64,000 nt of DNA from Phallus indusiatus (Eukaryota > Basidiomycota > Agaricomycetes > Phallales > Phallaceae), in contig JAQFWX010000001.1 in the NCBI GenBank assembly GCA_027605045.1, positions 1,178,001-1,242,000 of the forward strand, read 5' to 3'. The position numbers were made by a program, and so were the translations under genes. The notes beneath the pieces are model-generated. The model ran no database searches and had not been told where the DNA came from. It worked only from the letters and a program-made list of their open reading frames with translations. Below, piece by piece: positions 31,162 through 45,177 of this stretch. Each line of letters opens with the position of its first letter. Positions within the stretch are counted from its first letter, which is position 1.

Positions 31162-34100
31162 TTAAGCCCGGCCCTCGACCGGTCTTCTTGCAAAAACCTT
31201 TCTACAGGGCTTTCCGTGTCGGCGGTTTATCAACGAAATGCGTTCTTTTGCAAGATGGACCTGGTCCTACACACGTGAGAACGCAACTACAATCAAAAGA
31301 TGATTTAAAACATCATCATGCCCACTTACCGAACTTCGGCCCATAGATAAGTGCAGCCCAGGGCGCTTGAATTCTTTCTCCAAAGATAGCACAGGGAATA
31401 GACTAAAAAATTGTACCTGAGCATAGCAAACAAATAGCAAACAACCATGCATCCCGAATCCGCAACGGCTTGAATCACCATTCTTCTTCCACAGGCTGAG
31501 CAAGCATTTTGAAATATTGGCTTTCTAGATTCATTAACCACCAATGCGCCGTTCTATCATTAATAACCTATTATTACAACCACAACACCGTGGGCATCCA
31601 ATTTTTAAAAGATTGAGTAGAAAAAGAGGGGCCGTACTTAAAGGGTATTGCGAGGCTGGAATTTCGCAAAATTCTCTTAAACATGACACACGAGGGCGCT
31701 CCCCACTGTCTCCAATTTTTGATCTGGCACAACCCGAATCGACACTTTTGAGCAAATTCCAGCCGGTAGAACAGTAAAAATCTATAAACTCAAATCATCC
31801 GTTAATACGTCGTTTACGATTCTAAGGACACTCACTTCCGGATCAGACGTCTCAACGCTGCATATGGACACTCAAACTAGGCTTGCTCCATCGCGACGAA
31901 AGCGGTTCGGCAGATTTATTTGTTTGAGTTGATAAGAGTGCGAATACTTCGTTTTCAGCTTTTGTACACTGACGAGCATGATCGTCCAGACATGAAAATT
32001 AAAAGGTAAACACTACTCACGGACGGGCGACGTACAGAATCCGGGTATCAGGACTTCAATAAGTCCAGCAAGAATTTGAACCCTAAGCATATTGTCAAAA
32101 AGCCGATTAATGAAAAATACGAACACACGACATATACATCGCACATCGGTTCATCGACGCTTCCGCCTTCAACACCCAAATGCAAATCAGACCTCGAGTT
32201 GAACACATGAATCGTGGCATGAACAACGCCTCGCGATCCATACTGGTACGTGTTACAAGGCGTATCTTCGCCGATCCAGCCCGAATTACTATACTCTAAT
32301 CAGACACTGATATTAACCCATCCAAAAAACGTTGTCTTACCTGACCAACAAAGCATCAATTTTACCAATTGAATCCTATCTAAATTAAACATCACAATCA
32401 CCGTTCAAATGTTCGTAGTTTTCTCTAATTCACTTTATACTCCCTGACGACCCCCACTTTCCGCCTCCTCTTCGTCTCAATCAAAAACACGACATCACAC
32501 CCTGACAACCGCTGTCTCAACAAATTCGAGGCAGCATACGCAACAGCAAAAATAGGCCCTTAATTATTCGACACATTACGTCTGTAAGGATACCATTCGT
32601 ACCGTTTAATGGACAAGTTTTCTATGATCTGCGTGAAGCTGGTATCACGTCGTAGTACATACCTAATATTTCCAAATTTGGAAGAAGAACACCAAAAGGG
32701 GGACGACCCTACTACTCCCTTAAAACGTTGCTAACACAAACAGACCCCCTGTCCAGTCGCAATCTAAAAAAAAAGAAGCACACCCAAATCAAAGTTTGGC
32801 CAAATCCAAGTTTGCGAAAATTTTCCACTGTCACCTTACCATTTTAGCATCAGCGCCTCGACTTCGTTGTCACCTCCACCAGTAAGACACCACTCATTTG
32901 TAGACTTGATTTTCCCACCACGATCATCTTTCTTCTTTTCTTCCTGGTCTGAATGTAATTGTTGTTGAATTGACCATAGATACGGCTGCAAAAGACATAA
33001 TTGTGTGACAATGGAAGATAATGATTCCAGAGTGGGCGTGCCACGACGTCGCACATGCAAATTGGACTGACCAGCGCTAAAAAGATAAAAAGAGAGGAAG
33101 GAGAAATTTAGTCAAAAGGAAATGAATGCGTATGAATAGAAACATGCGATACCAGAATCCAGTGGTTGGCGCAACGTGTTTAAATCTGCTTTCGCCATTA
33201 ACATAGCCAACACACCCGTATCCTACAATACAAGTCAAAACCCAAAAACCCGAGCCCAAACCCGAATTCACATACCTCCTGAGCGATAATAACTCTAACA
33301 AAACTCTTCGTCTCAAAATCCCAAACAGCAACACACCCATCCTGACATCCCGCATAAATCGTGTTATCACGTGCCACGAGCGACAACACGCCTCCTTGAT
33401 CACATTGAAACGTATCTAAAGTCCTTGAGGCGTGCTGCTGCAATTCCATATTTTGATAAATTCATCTCCGCTCCCGGTTATAAACAGAACACCAGACCAG
33501 CACCCGAATCAGCATCTGAATAGATGATATTCTGCGGGAAAACTTGGATAACACGAGCGCGAGTGCGATTGAACAGTTGCAGTTAAGAACTCTGATCGAA
33601 TTTGCGGGGTGGCAGAAGTGGGCGGGGTACAGAATGAGATGGCCGGCCTAGACGAGGAGGGTTGTCGAAAAACCGGTGCTAATTTTTTTCAGTCGAGTGC
33701 TAGACTGGTATCCCTAGCTTCACAATTCCTGTCTCCTCCTTTGTCAATTTTCCTCCTTTGTCCATTTTCGTCGAAATAGGCCCGGTGGTTGTCTAGTAGC
33801 AATGGTGGAGACAGCGGCGGTTGTGGTGGTTCGGTGCTTTGCCATCAACACTACGCGACGCCGCGGTGAGTTTCAAAGGGTCGTACTCGCATTTTGATAG
33901 GCGAAGGATAAGATGTAGAGTGATGAGTGAGAAAATGTCGCCTGCGGAGGTGTCGAGATGTGGAGTGAGGATGTAGTAGCAAGTGAGGTCTCGCATGGAC
34001 CATATGTATTCCGACTGTACTGTCGCTTGTGGGATATTCAGAATGATTCAAAAAGAGTGTAGCAAAACTTACTCGACGTGCTGAAAAGCCATTCACGTTC

Positions 34101-34418
34101 TCTGTCGATCTCCAAAGCGAGAACGTTGACCGTGTGCCCATCAAGCGTCGTCTTTATTTGAGACGCGACCACCTGAAAATAACAATAGTCAGTCTAGCTG
34201 TTTAACCTCCCTGTCATTAGGTACGTGCATTAATCTCACCAGTTCAACAGCCCGCGAAGATACGTATGCTTCGCGTTCACTGCCAACCCTATCAGCGAAC
34301 TCGCCTGGTGATGGTGAAGGGACGTATGAGTCAGACGAGACGGCAAGAAGTCGGACAGTGCTCGGAAACACAGGAGGAGTAAACGCAAGTCGCGCGTGTC
34401 AGAGATGGGACAGGTCAT
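31162..34418 (-). pseudogene. DUG2: DUG2-like pseudogene 3 with ruined M20 active site
   Basis: A candidate ATG lies at 34416-34418 (MTCPISDTRDLRLL), followed by the HTSLHHHQASSLIGLAVNAK start of the WD40 region. The blade VRIWSTRDL is shifted by a 4-base insertion (ATACATATGG near 34010). The WD40 piece CQDGCVAVWDFETKSFVRV at 33290-33360 is intact. The metal-binding segment GRGVSDNKGP is destroyed: the key Asp codon reads Asn and the Lys codon is TAA (32560-32562). The C-terminus HLAKERISLINRRHGK diverges and stops at 31162-31164. It is non-functional as a peptidase. Confidence 0.72.
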
Positions 34419-35736
34419 TAGTACGGGATAGAGGGACAAGGTGAATCTGCGTCAGTTTGCATGGTGAACCCAGTGAGTTGAGGCTATAATCTTGTGGAAA
34501 GAAAGAGACAACGATGGACTCACCATGGAGGTCATAAGGCCATAAGCGTCCGCGTCAATACTACTTAGCAAGCCTCATCATCATCATTATTCGCCCCAGA
34601 CCCTACCGCATAGTCGACTCCCAATAGGAGGTAATAGGTTTTCTGCCATTCGCTGAATGTTAGACGCGTTCTGCTGCAACATTGATGTTCATGTACTTTA
34701 GACGCCCTCTACGTGACATCACTGTCACAGTTCCCACTTTGGGCCGAACTTAGTGCGAACCTGAGCGCAACCTAAGCGTAAGCTTAAGTAAAAGATTGCT
34801 TGATCCGTTGAACCGCTCTATCAGACTGGCTCTCGTTATAACAATTTGCGAAAGAGAATGGACACAAATTTACTAATTTGGGATTCTCACGGACCACAAG
34901 TCTCGCTGGCAGGTAAAGGTTAGCAGCGCCTCCCGATATACTCACCACAATTCGACTGCAGTTCGAAAAGAAGGACTTGTTCATGATCAACGTCGCTCAG
35001 GGAACTCTGAATGAACGGAATCTGATAGAAATGCATGGTCCCTGTTCATATTCGGTGGCTCGGCTGCCTGCTTTCTTGAATAATAGTATGAAGAAATTGA
35101 AACTGGAAGGCATGTTAATAACTTAATATCAAAACCCCCGAAAGCCAGACAATTAAGGAAAACACACAGCCGAATTAATTCATGTCTCACCAGCTCAAAA
35201 TGGTCTCAGCAACGCAGTATGTATGCCCAAATAACACTAAAATTGCCATTGCCATAAAATCAATGACACTGCAGTGTGCCGTTTTTGACCATCGTGGATA
35301 TCGGTTTGCAACTATTGGAGTCCGGACTCAGGTCGTCGGTCGATCCCTCTAAGTATCGCTAATTTCAATTTCCACAGTTTCAAAAATAGATGGCGTCGAA
35401 TTTCTCGGACCACAATGACTCGGATGAACGAATGACATGCTATTAGACCGACACTGAATCTCAGATTCGGATTGAAAGTATGTAGTAGACATCTGACTCA
35501 GAAATGTGCTACGCTACTTAAATATCCAGGTTATGAATATGATATAAAAGAAGAGCCTAGGTGTGAGGCTCGTTGAAAAGGATTGTCAATTTCGAGACAT
35601 TAGATAGGGAAGAATGTTAGTGTCCAGAAAAAAATATATATTTCTAGAACAAATGAAGCAGTTTATAATGATGACCCTCTAGATTAGGACGTCGTTAACC
35701 AATCTTCATGTAATAAAGATCACATACCGAGATATT
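34419..35736 (-). other. DUG2-upstream spacer of unit 3 and 3' flank of DUF6533 copy 4
   Basis: This contains the conserved exon-like block (34510-34730, ending at a GTGAGTC donor near 34523), a TGACATCA variant of the CRE-like site near 34713, and the CTCGCTGGCAGGTAAAGG string near 34903. From about 35030 it matches the empty site of the solo LTR seen at 49480 in unit 5 (GTGGCTCGGCTGCCTGCTTT). No intact gene. Confidence 0.45.
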
Positions 35737-37454
35737 TTAGGCTTCAGTAGGTTGAACAACATCCACGGCTAACGGTAAACCATTAGGATCATCGTCTCCA
35801 CCAGGTAGGTTCTCCAAGTCCAGTATATTTCTTTTTTCAGGAGTCCCCATTTCCACCAGGAAGGATTGATGCACATGTTGAAGAATATTTGAAAATTGAA
35901 GCGATGGTAACGTCATTTGGCTAGCTTCAATTTTGGCCGAATTAAGGCGACGAAGATCGAGAGTAAAATCAGCCATTAGAGTTGCCGACAGGCTTGGAAG
36001 AGGTGATTGATGGAAGCACTGCATTGAAACGAGATGAACCTCACAAATTTTGTATAATTGTGTAGCTCTGTGATACAAAATTCTGCGAGAATTCAGATTA
36101 TCGGAGAATATGGCATGATGAGTGAGAATTGAATGAAGCCCTTACGTTTTCGAGCTAAGAAGAGTTCAGCCATAGCTTATCTACAACGTACATTGTATAT
36201 AAATTAAAACCTACTAGTACAATGACTGCACCAAAGACAGTAATAGTGACAACAAAACTCACAAAGACAAGATAAGATGGGGGATGATTATCAATATTAA
36301 CTGATGAGACCTTACCAACATTGAGACATACCTGTACAGTGCTCATTAATAACCCTTGTTATAAATTCCACCAAACTCACTTTGTGTAAGAAGTGTGGAA
36401 ATGAGACTATTACTTTGAATTCCATTGTTAGATTTTAGTCTCCATATACCCCAGACCTTCCACATGCAAATGCCAAATATGAGTAAATCTGTGCAAACAA
36501 TGCCAATATCACAGATGGTGTTAACTAAACCAGTTTAATTATAAGTACATTTAGGACAATAATGAGGATGAGCTATACCGATTTCTTCCTTTGTGGAGAT
36601 CCTTCATCACCAAGATAATAAGGTCAGTGCATATTCAGTACATGTGAGTTTGCATTGACTACAGACCTTGAAATACACCCAAAAAATGATGCTGTGTCTA
36701 TCACCAAAAGGAAAGGCGATTAGAATAACTTGACGATCACTTTCATTAGATTCCTACCATACAACCTCAAACTTAAGAAAGAAAAAAAGCCAAAGGCCAA
36801 AGCTGAACTAAGAATCTTATTTCCTTTGCATATTGAATATGCTCGAACAGCCAATAAACCTGATATGTCTATTACACGAATTTCGACATAGGTGAATGAT
36901 GGAGCACAGACCTTGAACACCAGCATATGTAAAAACAGCAAAAATGTCCACTACATCAGCGAGTATGTTACAAGTTCTTCAAGTTTCCGTGATTTCAGTG
37001 AATCCAAGTTATGTGTAAGAATGTACCTTCCAAGCTTCAAGAAAATGAGACTGATACCACAATGACTATGTGTATTAACAATTTAACAACATACCGAGAT
37101 AAACTGTATTGAGAGGGTAAATCCCTGGACCAATAAATTTCCATATCTTGCAAAGATGTACAATAATGTTGGCAAACTGAATGACCTAGACCATATATGC
37201 TCTATTTCTTGAGAGAATGATATTAGAATAGTATAGAAACCAAGTGCTAGGTTTTTTTCTGTCTTAGCAAGACTTTCTTATGACATTGTATTACTTACAT
37301 GCTACACTGAAGAGAATCAAGTTGTAAGCAAAGCTAATCCCATAACCATATCAGATGCAATGACAAGCATCAAACAAATTGACACATACTCCTCAAAGGC
37401 GCCTTGAATAATCTGTGCAGTTAGAGCATCCATGGTAATATTCCTGCTATTCAT
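35737..37454 (-). CDS. DUF6533 family membrane protein, copy 4
   Basis: The start at 37452-37454 gives MNSRNITMDALTAQIIQGAF. The signature exon near 37115-37245 reads HIWSRSFSLPTLLYIFARY, with LGFYTILISFSQEIE before it. Later exons include ISGLLAVRAYSICKGNKILS and a helix FGFFSFLSLRLYG near 36755-36900. The 3' exon contains TLMADFTLDLRRLNSAKIEA, then a tail ending VVQPTEA at 35737. Introns are short, with recognisable GT and AG ends. No lesion was seen in the exons checked. Confidence 0.68.
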
Positions 37455-38060
37455 AATTTGGAGAGGATAAATGTATAGCAATTGTGACTTGAAGTAATTA
37501 ATCTCAGTTCTGAGGACCTGAAATTTTCACTGACATGCAAACCGTTCTTATATATGATATTTGAATTATGGATCAAACCGTTTCAATCATCACGCAGTAG
37601 AGCTCAAAGACCTCTTGAATTTCAAAAACGAGGCTTTCGATGGAACGTGATGAATACAACATCACCAGATCGTCAACTGAGAGGAGCCAATATTTACGGC
37701 GACAAATGCTTGAGGCTTATGTTCGACCATCTCCGAGTCAAATGCGTTCGCACCGCCGTAATAAACGCTCAGAGAGGGAATCACATATCATATCAACAAG
37801 GTCAAAAAACTTGCGCTTATCTTAATATTCAAATATATAATCCCTTGACCGGGTATCCGTGTTGACCGGAGTATTTGTGTTGTGTTCCGTTCTCGCAACT
37901 CTAGCAAAACCGAGATATTTTGAAAATGTATATATAAATAGGCAAAGTGCTGATGGGCTATCTTCAAAAAAAAAAAAAACACTTCGACGTACATTAAGAA
38001 TGACCATAATTTAACATGATATATCGAGTATGGCAAAAATATCAGTATTCAACCCTAAAT
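37455..38060 (-). promoter_or_regulatory. Promoter spacer of DUF6533 copy 4
   Basis: TTATATATGA at 37548-37557 lies about 98 bases upstream of the ATG in minus-strand reading. The remaining AT-rich spacer includes a run of A at 37966-37978 and ATATATCGAGTATGG at about 38020, just before the DUG2 stop. No gene. Confidence 0.5.
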
Positions 38061-41000
38061 TTAAGATTGCAGTCCGTCGGACGACTGCTCAGCAGAAACA
38101 GCAAGCAACAACCACTCCACAACAGATTTCCCACGTCGGAGGTTTATCAACGAGATGCGTTCATTGGCAAGATGAGCCTAGTCCTACAAACATGAAAACA
38201 CAACTACAATCAAAAGATGATTCAAAAACATCATTATACCGCTTACCGAACTCTGTCCCATAGGTATGTAAGTGCAACCCGGGACATCCGAACTCTTTCA
38301 CCGGAAACGGCACAACAGGAATAGACCAAAAGAAGTTTGACCTCAGTATGCAACACATGAACAAAAAAAACGGCTACGTGGCGGTCCGCGGATCTTACCC
38401 CCCCTCGAATCCGCAACGGTTTGATGCCCCATTCTTCTTCCACGGCTCGCTCAAGAATCTTGAATATCGACTTTCAGGTTCCCTAACCACCAATGCGCTA
38501 TTCTATCAATACTAGCCTACAACGACAAACATATAAGCATCTATTTGAATAAGGTTGGATGCATATGGACACCCATACTTTGAGAGTATTATTAGACCGG
38601 AGTTCCGGGACCGGACGTCTCAACGCGGTGCACACTCAGACTAGGCTCACTCCATCGCGACGAAAGTGATTCGGCAGGTTGTAAGAGTTGATAAAAGTGC
38701 GAATAATTCATCTTCAGTTTTTGTACATTGACGAAGGTGGTCGTCCGAGATCAAAAATTAAGGGGTGAGTTGGGCGGACGGGAGAGAGCACTGAACGACG
38801 TACAGAATCCGGCTATCAGAACTTTTCTATTTCCATCAACAAGTCCAGCAAAAATTTTAACCCTGAGAACGTTTTCAGAATATTTGAGCAATGTAATAAA
38901 AAATACGAACGCGCGACGATACACGTCGCACATCGGTTCATCGACGCTTCCACCTTCAACAAACGAATGCAAATCAGGTCCCGAGTTGAATACGTCGATT
39001 GTGGCATGAACAACGCCTCGTGAGCAACGTCTCGCAATTCATACGTAATACACGGCGTATCTTCATCAATCCAACCCGAATTACTAGATTCACAATCAGC
39101 TCAAAATCTTTAAGACATCCCAAAACGTTGTCTTACCTGACCAACAGAGCATCAATCTCCCCAATAGAATCCTACCCAACCATCAACACTCGCAAAATAA
39201 CATTTCCCCAAAAACCCACCTTCTACTCCTTCACAACACCCTCAAGTTCACCACTTCCAGCCTCCTCTTCCACCTCAATCAATCGCACAACATCACACCC
39301 CAACAAACGCCGCCTCAACAAAGCGACGGAGCATACGCCACAGGTCCCTTATTATCGGACACACGTCTTCCGTAAAGATATCCATTCATAACGTTCAAAC
39401 GGACACGTTTTCCATGACCTGCGCGGTGCTGAGATTACAGTTGTAATGCCTAATTTACAATTTTTCAGAAGGACATCCAAAGAAAAAAAGAAGAAAGAGG
39501 AAGGGCACGTACCGGCAGAAACGAAAACGCGGTTTGGGTTTATCAGATAAACCGACTACTCCAAGCCCGTTATCGGACGGAGCTAACACAAGTGTTGCAA
39601 TCTAAACACAAATAACAACCACCACGTCATTAGTTTTCCTCCTTTTTTAGGTCAATTTTCATTTTTTGACCTACTATTTTAGCATCCGCGCGCGCCCAAT
39701 TGCGTCAAACAACGCTTGAGCCATGTCCCAGCATGTGCACAATCCTCAGTTCAATATCGTTCGCTACTGGTAACCGACGGAATAGAAACGAACGGCGGTA
39801 GTGGGCTAATAATGAGTGAGTCTGGATAACGGAAGTCAGTGACTTAATTGTATTATAAAGGTAAGGAAGGTCGATTTACCACGCATATGTGTATGTTCCG
39901 GGATAAGATACTACCTAGATGCAGTAAAATTCTCAAATATAAACAGTATAAGCCAAATTGCTACATAAACCTGAGCGTGGAAGATAAAAAACACACACCT
40001 TGACATCATTGTCATTTTTGCCGGTAATAAGACACCGCTCATTTGTAAATTTGACTCTTCCGCGATAAGTCAGGTCTTTGTTGTTGAAATGGCAACGAAG
40101 ACGGTTGAGACATAATAGTGTGACGATCGAGGATAGAATGATTCCAGAGTGGGCGTGCCACGACGCCGCGCATGCAAATTGAGCTGATTAGCGCTAAAAA
40201 AGCATAGGGAATAATACTCTTTGAATAGAAAAATATAATACCTGAATCTAGCTATTAGCACAACACGTGTATAAATCTAAATTAATCATTGACGTTGCGA
40301 ACACTAGCAAAATTCAGACAAACATAAACCTGAGCCCGAATATACATACCTTCCGAGCCATAATAAGCCTAACAAGGCTCTTCGTCTCGAAAATCCCGAA
40401 CGGCAACACACCTATCCCGACTTTCCGCATAAATCGTACCATGATGGGTCACGAGCGACAACACGCCCCTTGACCACATTCAAACGTATCTAACAAAAGA
40501 GGTCCTTGAAGCGTGCTGCAATTCCGTATTTGATAGAGTCATTTTCGCTGCTGGTGATAAGCAGAATATCCACCTCAGAATCAGCCTGAGCGCCTTTATT
40601 TTCTTGTTGTTGTAGTCGTTCCCAGTGTTGTCGATGTCGGTCGGTTGCGTCTCCAAGAAGACTAGGAAGCAGCGCCGCATAATGGGTATACTTATAATGA
40701 GCTGAACGTATGGTGGGAGAACTTGCAGGACACGTGGAGTACGCGAATGAGATTGGATGGCTGGCATCGAGAATCCTAATTGAGTTTGCGAAGTGACAAG
40801 ATGAGTGATGGAGAACGGGACGGCTTAAATGGGAGTTGTCGAAAGAGCGGTGCCATTTTTTGCGGTCAAGTGCTAGATAGGTGTCCTTGTCCCCGTCCCC
40901 GTCCTGATTTACGGCTACTTGATCAAATGAAGCACAGTTGTGGTGGCTGTTCTAGTGGTAATGGTGGAGGTAGCGGCGGTGGTTCGATGCTTTGCGTCCG

Positions 41001-41540
41001 ACGTTGTCCGCGACGCCGCGGCAGCTTTGAACGGTCGGACCATTGTAGACTCGACAATCAAAATAGAGTGATGGGTGTAGGTAAATACGTCACCCGCGGA
41101 AGTGTCGAGATGTGGGAGTGAGGATATAGCGGCAAGTGTAGACCGTATTCTGACTGTACTGTCGCGTACTGATACACCGATAAGACTATTGTAATGGCAT
41201 ACTCGATGAGCTGAACAGCCATTCGCGTTTTCCGTCAATCTCCAAAGTGAGAACGTTGCACGTGTGCCCATGGAGCGCTGTTGTTATTTGAAACGTACAA
41301 TGACTCTAGGTTTAAGAAAACCAAGTCAGTCTAGTTGTTTAACTTGGCTGGTACTGTTAGGCACGTACATTAATGTCGCTGGTTTAACAGCCCGCAAATG
41401 TATACTTCATATCTCCTGCGAACCCAAGCCCCGAGATCGCCTGGCGATGGTGAAGAGTATAGGTCAGACGAGGTGGTGGGATCGAAGGGCGCTGGAGACA
41501 AGGGCAAAGCACTGAGGAAGTTGCGCGTGTCAGAGATGGG
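38061..41540 (-). pseudogene. DUG2: DUG2-like pseudogene 4, frameshifts and nonsense codon
   Basis: WD40 text survives near 40915-41270. The M20 part has several breaks. Part of the sequence after the GRGVSDNKG segment is deleted near 39345. An in-frame TAG replaces the Cys codon of VVKECK at 39233-39235. A 4-base insertion (TGTA) near 38266 shifts the frame in GLHLPMGQSS just before the last intron. The final exon, HLANERISLIN-like, is itself readable and ends at TAA 38061-38063. The 5' end is approximate. No ATG corresponds to those in copies 2 and 3. Confidence 0.7.
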
Positions 41541-42908
41541 ACAAATTGATGAATAAGGGAGACGCAAGGTGGATGGGGATGTCTGCGCGAGTTTGCGTAG
41601 TACTTAGTGTTTGGGTGGTATGGCCGTGCCGTAATGTAGCGCTGACGTGCGTGGACATCGATCTGCGTGATCGGATAGCTTCATACTCCACAGGATATCT
41701 GGTTGAGGTATACGAAGGCGTTAGTTACACCAAGTTGAACCTATGGTCTCGTGAAAAGAGAAAAGGAAAACAAGTCAGAATGAACTCACCATAAGCACCG
41801 ACCCTATTAGTAAACACCATTCGCCCCAGACCTTATCGCACAGTCCTGGTCAACACCCGCAATAGTGTTGTCTGCCGTTTGCTGAATGTTGGCTCTCAAG
41901 TTGGGCGCGTTCTGCTGTAAGATGCCCGTTACACGTTACGTGATGCGTGATGTCATACTGTCACAGCTGCGAGACGCGAAAGTAAAAGACTTTCGGGTCA
42001 TCTACAATTCACCTATCCCGATACCGTCAATCTCTATCGGACTGGCTTTCGTTCCAAAAAATTGCGGGAGAGAACAAAAGTCTCGCTGATGCAGGGCAGG
42101 TGCAGGTCAGCAGCATTTACCGATATACTCGCCATGGTTACCGTTTGACCAAAGTATTTTCATCAAGAAAAACGGACTTGTTTGAGTGAACGGGTCGATA
42201 ATAATTTCAGCGATAACAAAAATCTAAGCGGAAAGATTTTTTTGGAAATATATGGATATTAAATCACTGTGAATATGGTCATGTTTAGTGGCACGACTAA
42301 GTTACATAAAACTCTCTGTTTTCTAGTTTAGCTTGAAAGCTAAATAATTGAGAAATAAACAACTGAATTAACTCATATCTCATCAGCTGAGCATTGTCTT
42401 AGCAACGCGAATTGTGCCGTCAAACGTATATATGTATGCGCTAATTATAATAAACTAACACTAAACCACAAAATCAGTGAGCTGGTGTCGCTTTGGATCG
42501 TCATGCCAATCTGCTTAGAACTACCGGTCTCGTCGTCAGTCGATCCATATGAGTATAGCAATCGAACTTGTGCAAGTTAAGACATAGATAGATCATAGCA
42601 TTGAAATTTTTACAGTGACTCGAATGAACGAATTATATGCTCTTAGTAGACTGGCACCGAATCTCAGGTTCGAATCTAAAGTAGACATCCGAATTGGGCT
42701 CCACTATTTAAACACCCAGAGATATAAATAAACGATGCCGAAACTTGAGGCTTGTCAGAGAAAATTGTCAACATCACTCGAGACATGAAATAGATAGGGA
42801 AAAAAAGTATCAAGAAGAACATAAAAATTTTCCACTCCAAGTTATTTATAACGACTTTGGCTAATCATTATCCTGTAAAAGCACATATGTACTGAAATAT
42901 TTTAGGTT
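41541..42908 (-). other. DUG2-upstream spacer of unit 4 and 3' flank of DUF6533 copy 5
   Basis: The exon-like block is present but shorter and scrambled (41790-41960). The CRE-like site is TGATGTCA near 41948. The CAGGTGCAGGTCAGCAGCATTTACC string at about 42097-42120 shows the uninterrupted target into which Plavaka inserted in the first unit. The rest is AT-rich 3' flank. No gene. Confidence 0.45.
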
Positions 42909-44600
42909 TCAAATGACATCTACGGTCAAAGGTAAACCATTAGGATCACTGTTTCCATCAGGCAGGTTCTCCAATTCCCTCATGTTCCTTTCCTCAGGGG
43001 TAGCCATTTCCACAATGAAAGATTGATGCACATGTTGAAGAACGTTTGAGATCCGAAGCGATGGTAAAGTCATTTGGCTAGCTTCAATTTTGGCTGAATT
43101 GAGGCGACGAAGATCGAGAGTGAAATCAGCCATTAGAGTTACGGACAGGCTGGGGAGAGGTTACATGTCAATGATCATGGAAAAATTTACATTCAAGAGA
43201 GATGACCTCACACATTTTGTATAAGTGAATAACACTGCGTAACAAAGGCCTGAGAGAATCCAGATTTATGTTCAGGAACATGTTTGAGAATAAAACAGAC
43301 CCATTGACATACACTTGTAAGCTAAAAGGATTTCAGTCATTTATCCCCATTCTATATGATTAAAATCTCACCACCAGGAGAGGCACACCAGTGAAAGTAA
43401 TAGTGACAACAAAACTTACAGAGTCATGATAAGGTGCGAGAGGTTGTCAATGTCAAAAGATGAGACCTTACCAACATCGAAATATACCTGCATGTTGCTC
43501 AGTAAATATTGCTATAATAACCACCAAACTTACCTTGTGTGAGAAGCATGGACACGAGGTTATTGGTACTTGAAATTTTGGCGTCGCATTTCAATCTCCA
43601 AATACCCCAGACCTTCCACATGCAAATGCCAAATATAAGTAAGTCCACGCAGACAACGACGCTATTGAGGGTAAGGTTGACTGAATCAGTTTAATTATAA
43701 ACATATCTAACAAATCAATGAGCATGAGACATACTGATAGCTTCCGCTGTGGGGAAGCTTCGTCACCAAGATAATTATCAATTGCATACACATAAGTTTG
43801 CATGAACTACAGACCTTGAACTACACCCAGGGTATGCCCATATGGCTATGATCAAAAAGGATGGTAATTATAATAAATTCCACGATTATTGTCATTGGAT
43901 TCTTACAGTACAAACTTAAACCCAAGTAAGAAAAAACGCCAAAAGCCAAAGTTAAACTGAGAATTTTATTTCCTTTGCATAATGAATATGCTCGAACGAC
44001 CAATAAACCTAATATTTTTATTACACTAATTTCGACATAAGGAAATAAGGAGCACAGACCTTGAATACCAGCATATGTAAAAATAGAAAAAATGCCCATT
44101 AAAGTATCGAGTACGTTACAAATTCTTCAGGTTTCCGTGATTTCAGTGCCAAACCCAAGCTTCATATGTATAAGAATGTTTACCTTTCTGACTTCAGGAA
44201 AGTGAGTTTTATACAACAATGATTATGGGTATTAACATACTGAAATATAATTTAATGAGAGATCAAGTCCCTGGACCAATAAATTTCCATATCTTGCAAA
44301 GATGTACAATAATGTAGGCAAACTGAATGATTTAGACCATATATACTCTTTTTCTTGAGAGAATGATATCAGAGTAGTATAGAAACTAAATGCTAGAGGT
44401 TTTGCCGTCTTAGCAAGAGTTCCTTATGATGCAGTATTACTCACCTGCTGCACTAAAGAGCACCAAGTTGAAAACATAGCTGATCAAATAATCATATCAG
44501 ATGTAATGACAGAGATAAAACAAATTGACACATACGTATCAAAGGCGTCTTGAATAATCTGCGCAGTTATAGCCTCCATGGTAGTATTTGTGCTATTCAT
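42909..44600 (-). CDS. DUF6533 family membrane protein, copy 5
   Basis: The ATG at 44598-44600 begins MNSTNTTMEAITAQIIQDAF. The short hydrophobic exon encodes YVFNLVLFSAA between clear AG and GT sites. The signature exon near 44255-44395 is YIWSKSFSLPTLLYIFARY. Near 43900-44060 LLVVRAYSLCKGNKILS and FGVFSYLGLSLYC mark further helices. The C-terminal exon DFTLDLRRLNSAKIEASQMT ends earlier than in the other copies: the tail stops at DVI with TGA (42909), losing about seven residues. Confidence 0.67.
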
Positions 44601-45177
44601 AATATGGAGAAGATAAATGATATAGGAACTATGACTTAGAGTAATAACCTCGGTGCTGAGAACCTGTAAATTTTTACTAACATGTACCATCCTTATATAC
44701 GATATTTCAATCATGGATCAAACCATTTCGATCAGCCCATACTAGAGCTAAAAGGCCTTCTGAAAATTAAAAAAAATGACGCCTTCGATGAAACGCAATG
44801 AATACAATATCACCAGATCGTCAACTGAGAGAATTCAATGTTTACGGCAACAAATGCTTGAGTCTTATCTTTGACGATCCCCGAGTCAAATGCGTTCGCA
44901 CCGTCGTAATAAACGCTCAGACGGAGTCACATATCATATCAAACAACTTGCGTTAATCTTAAATTTGGTATATAATCCCTCGATCGGGTATTCGTGTTGA
45001 CCGGGTATTCCTGTTGTGTTCCGTTCTCGCAACTCTAGCAAGACCGAGATATTTTGACAGATATATATTAGGCATAGGTAGCTATCTTTAAAAAACAATT
45101 CGACGTACATTACGAATGACCGTAATCTAACATAATATATCGAGTATGGCAAAAAATATTAGTATTAGACCCATAAT
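44601..45177 (-). promoter_or_regulatory. Promoter spacer of DUF6533 copy 5
   Basis: TTATATACGA at 44693-44702, a one-base variant of the shared box, lies about 98 bases upstream of the start codon. The remaining spacer matches that of unit 4, including the GTATTCGTGTTGACCGGG string and ATATATCGAGTATGG near 45135. No gene. Confidence 0.5.
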
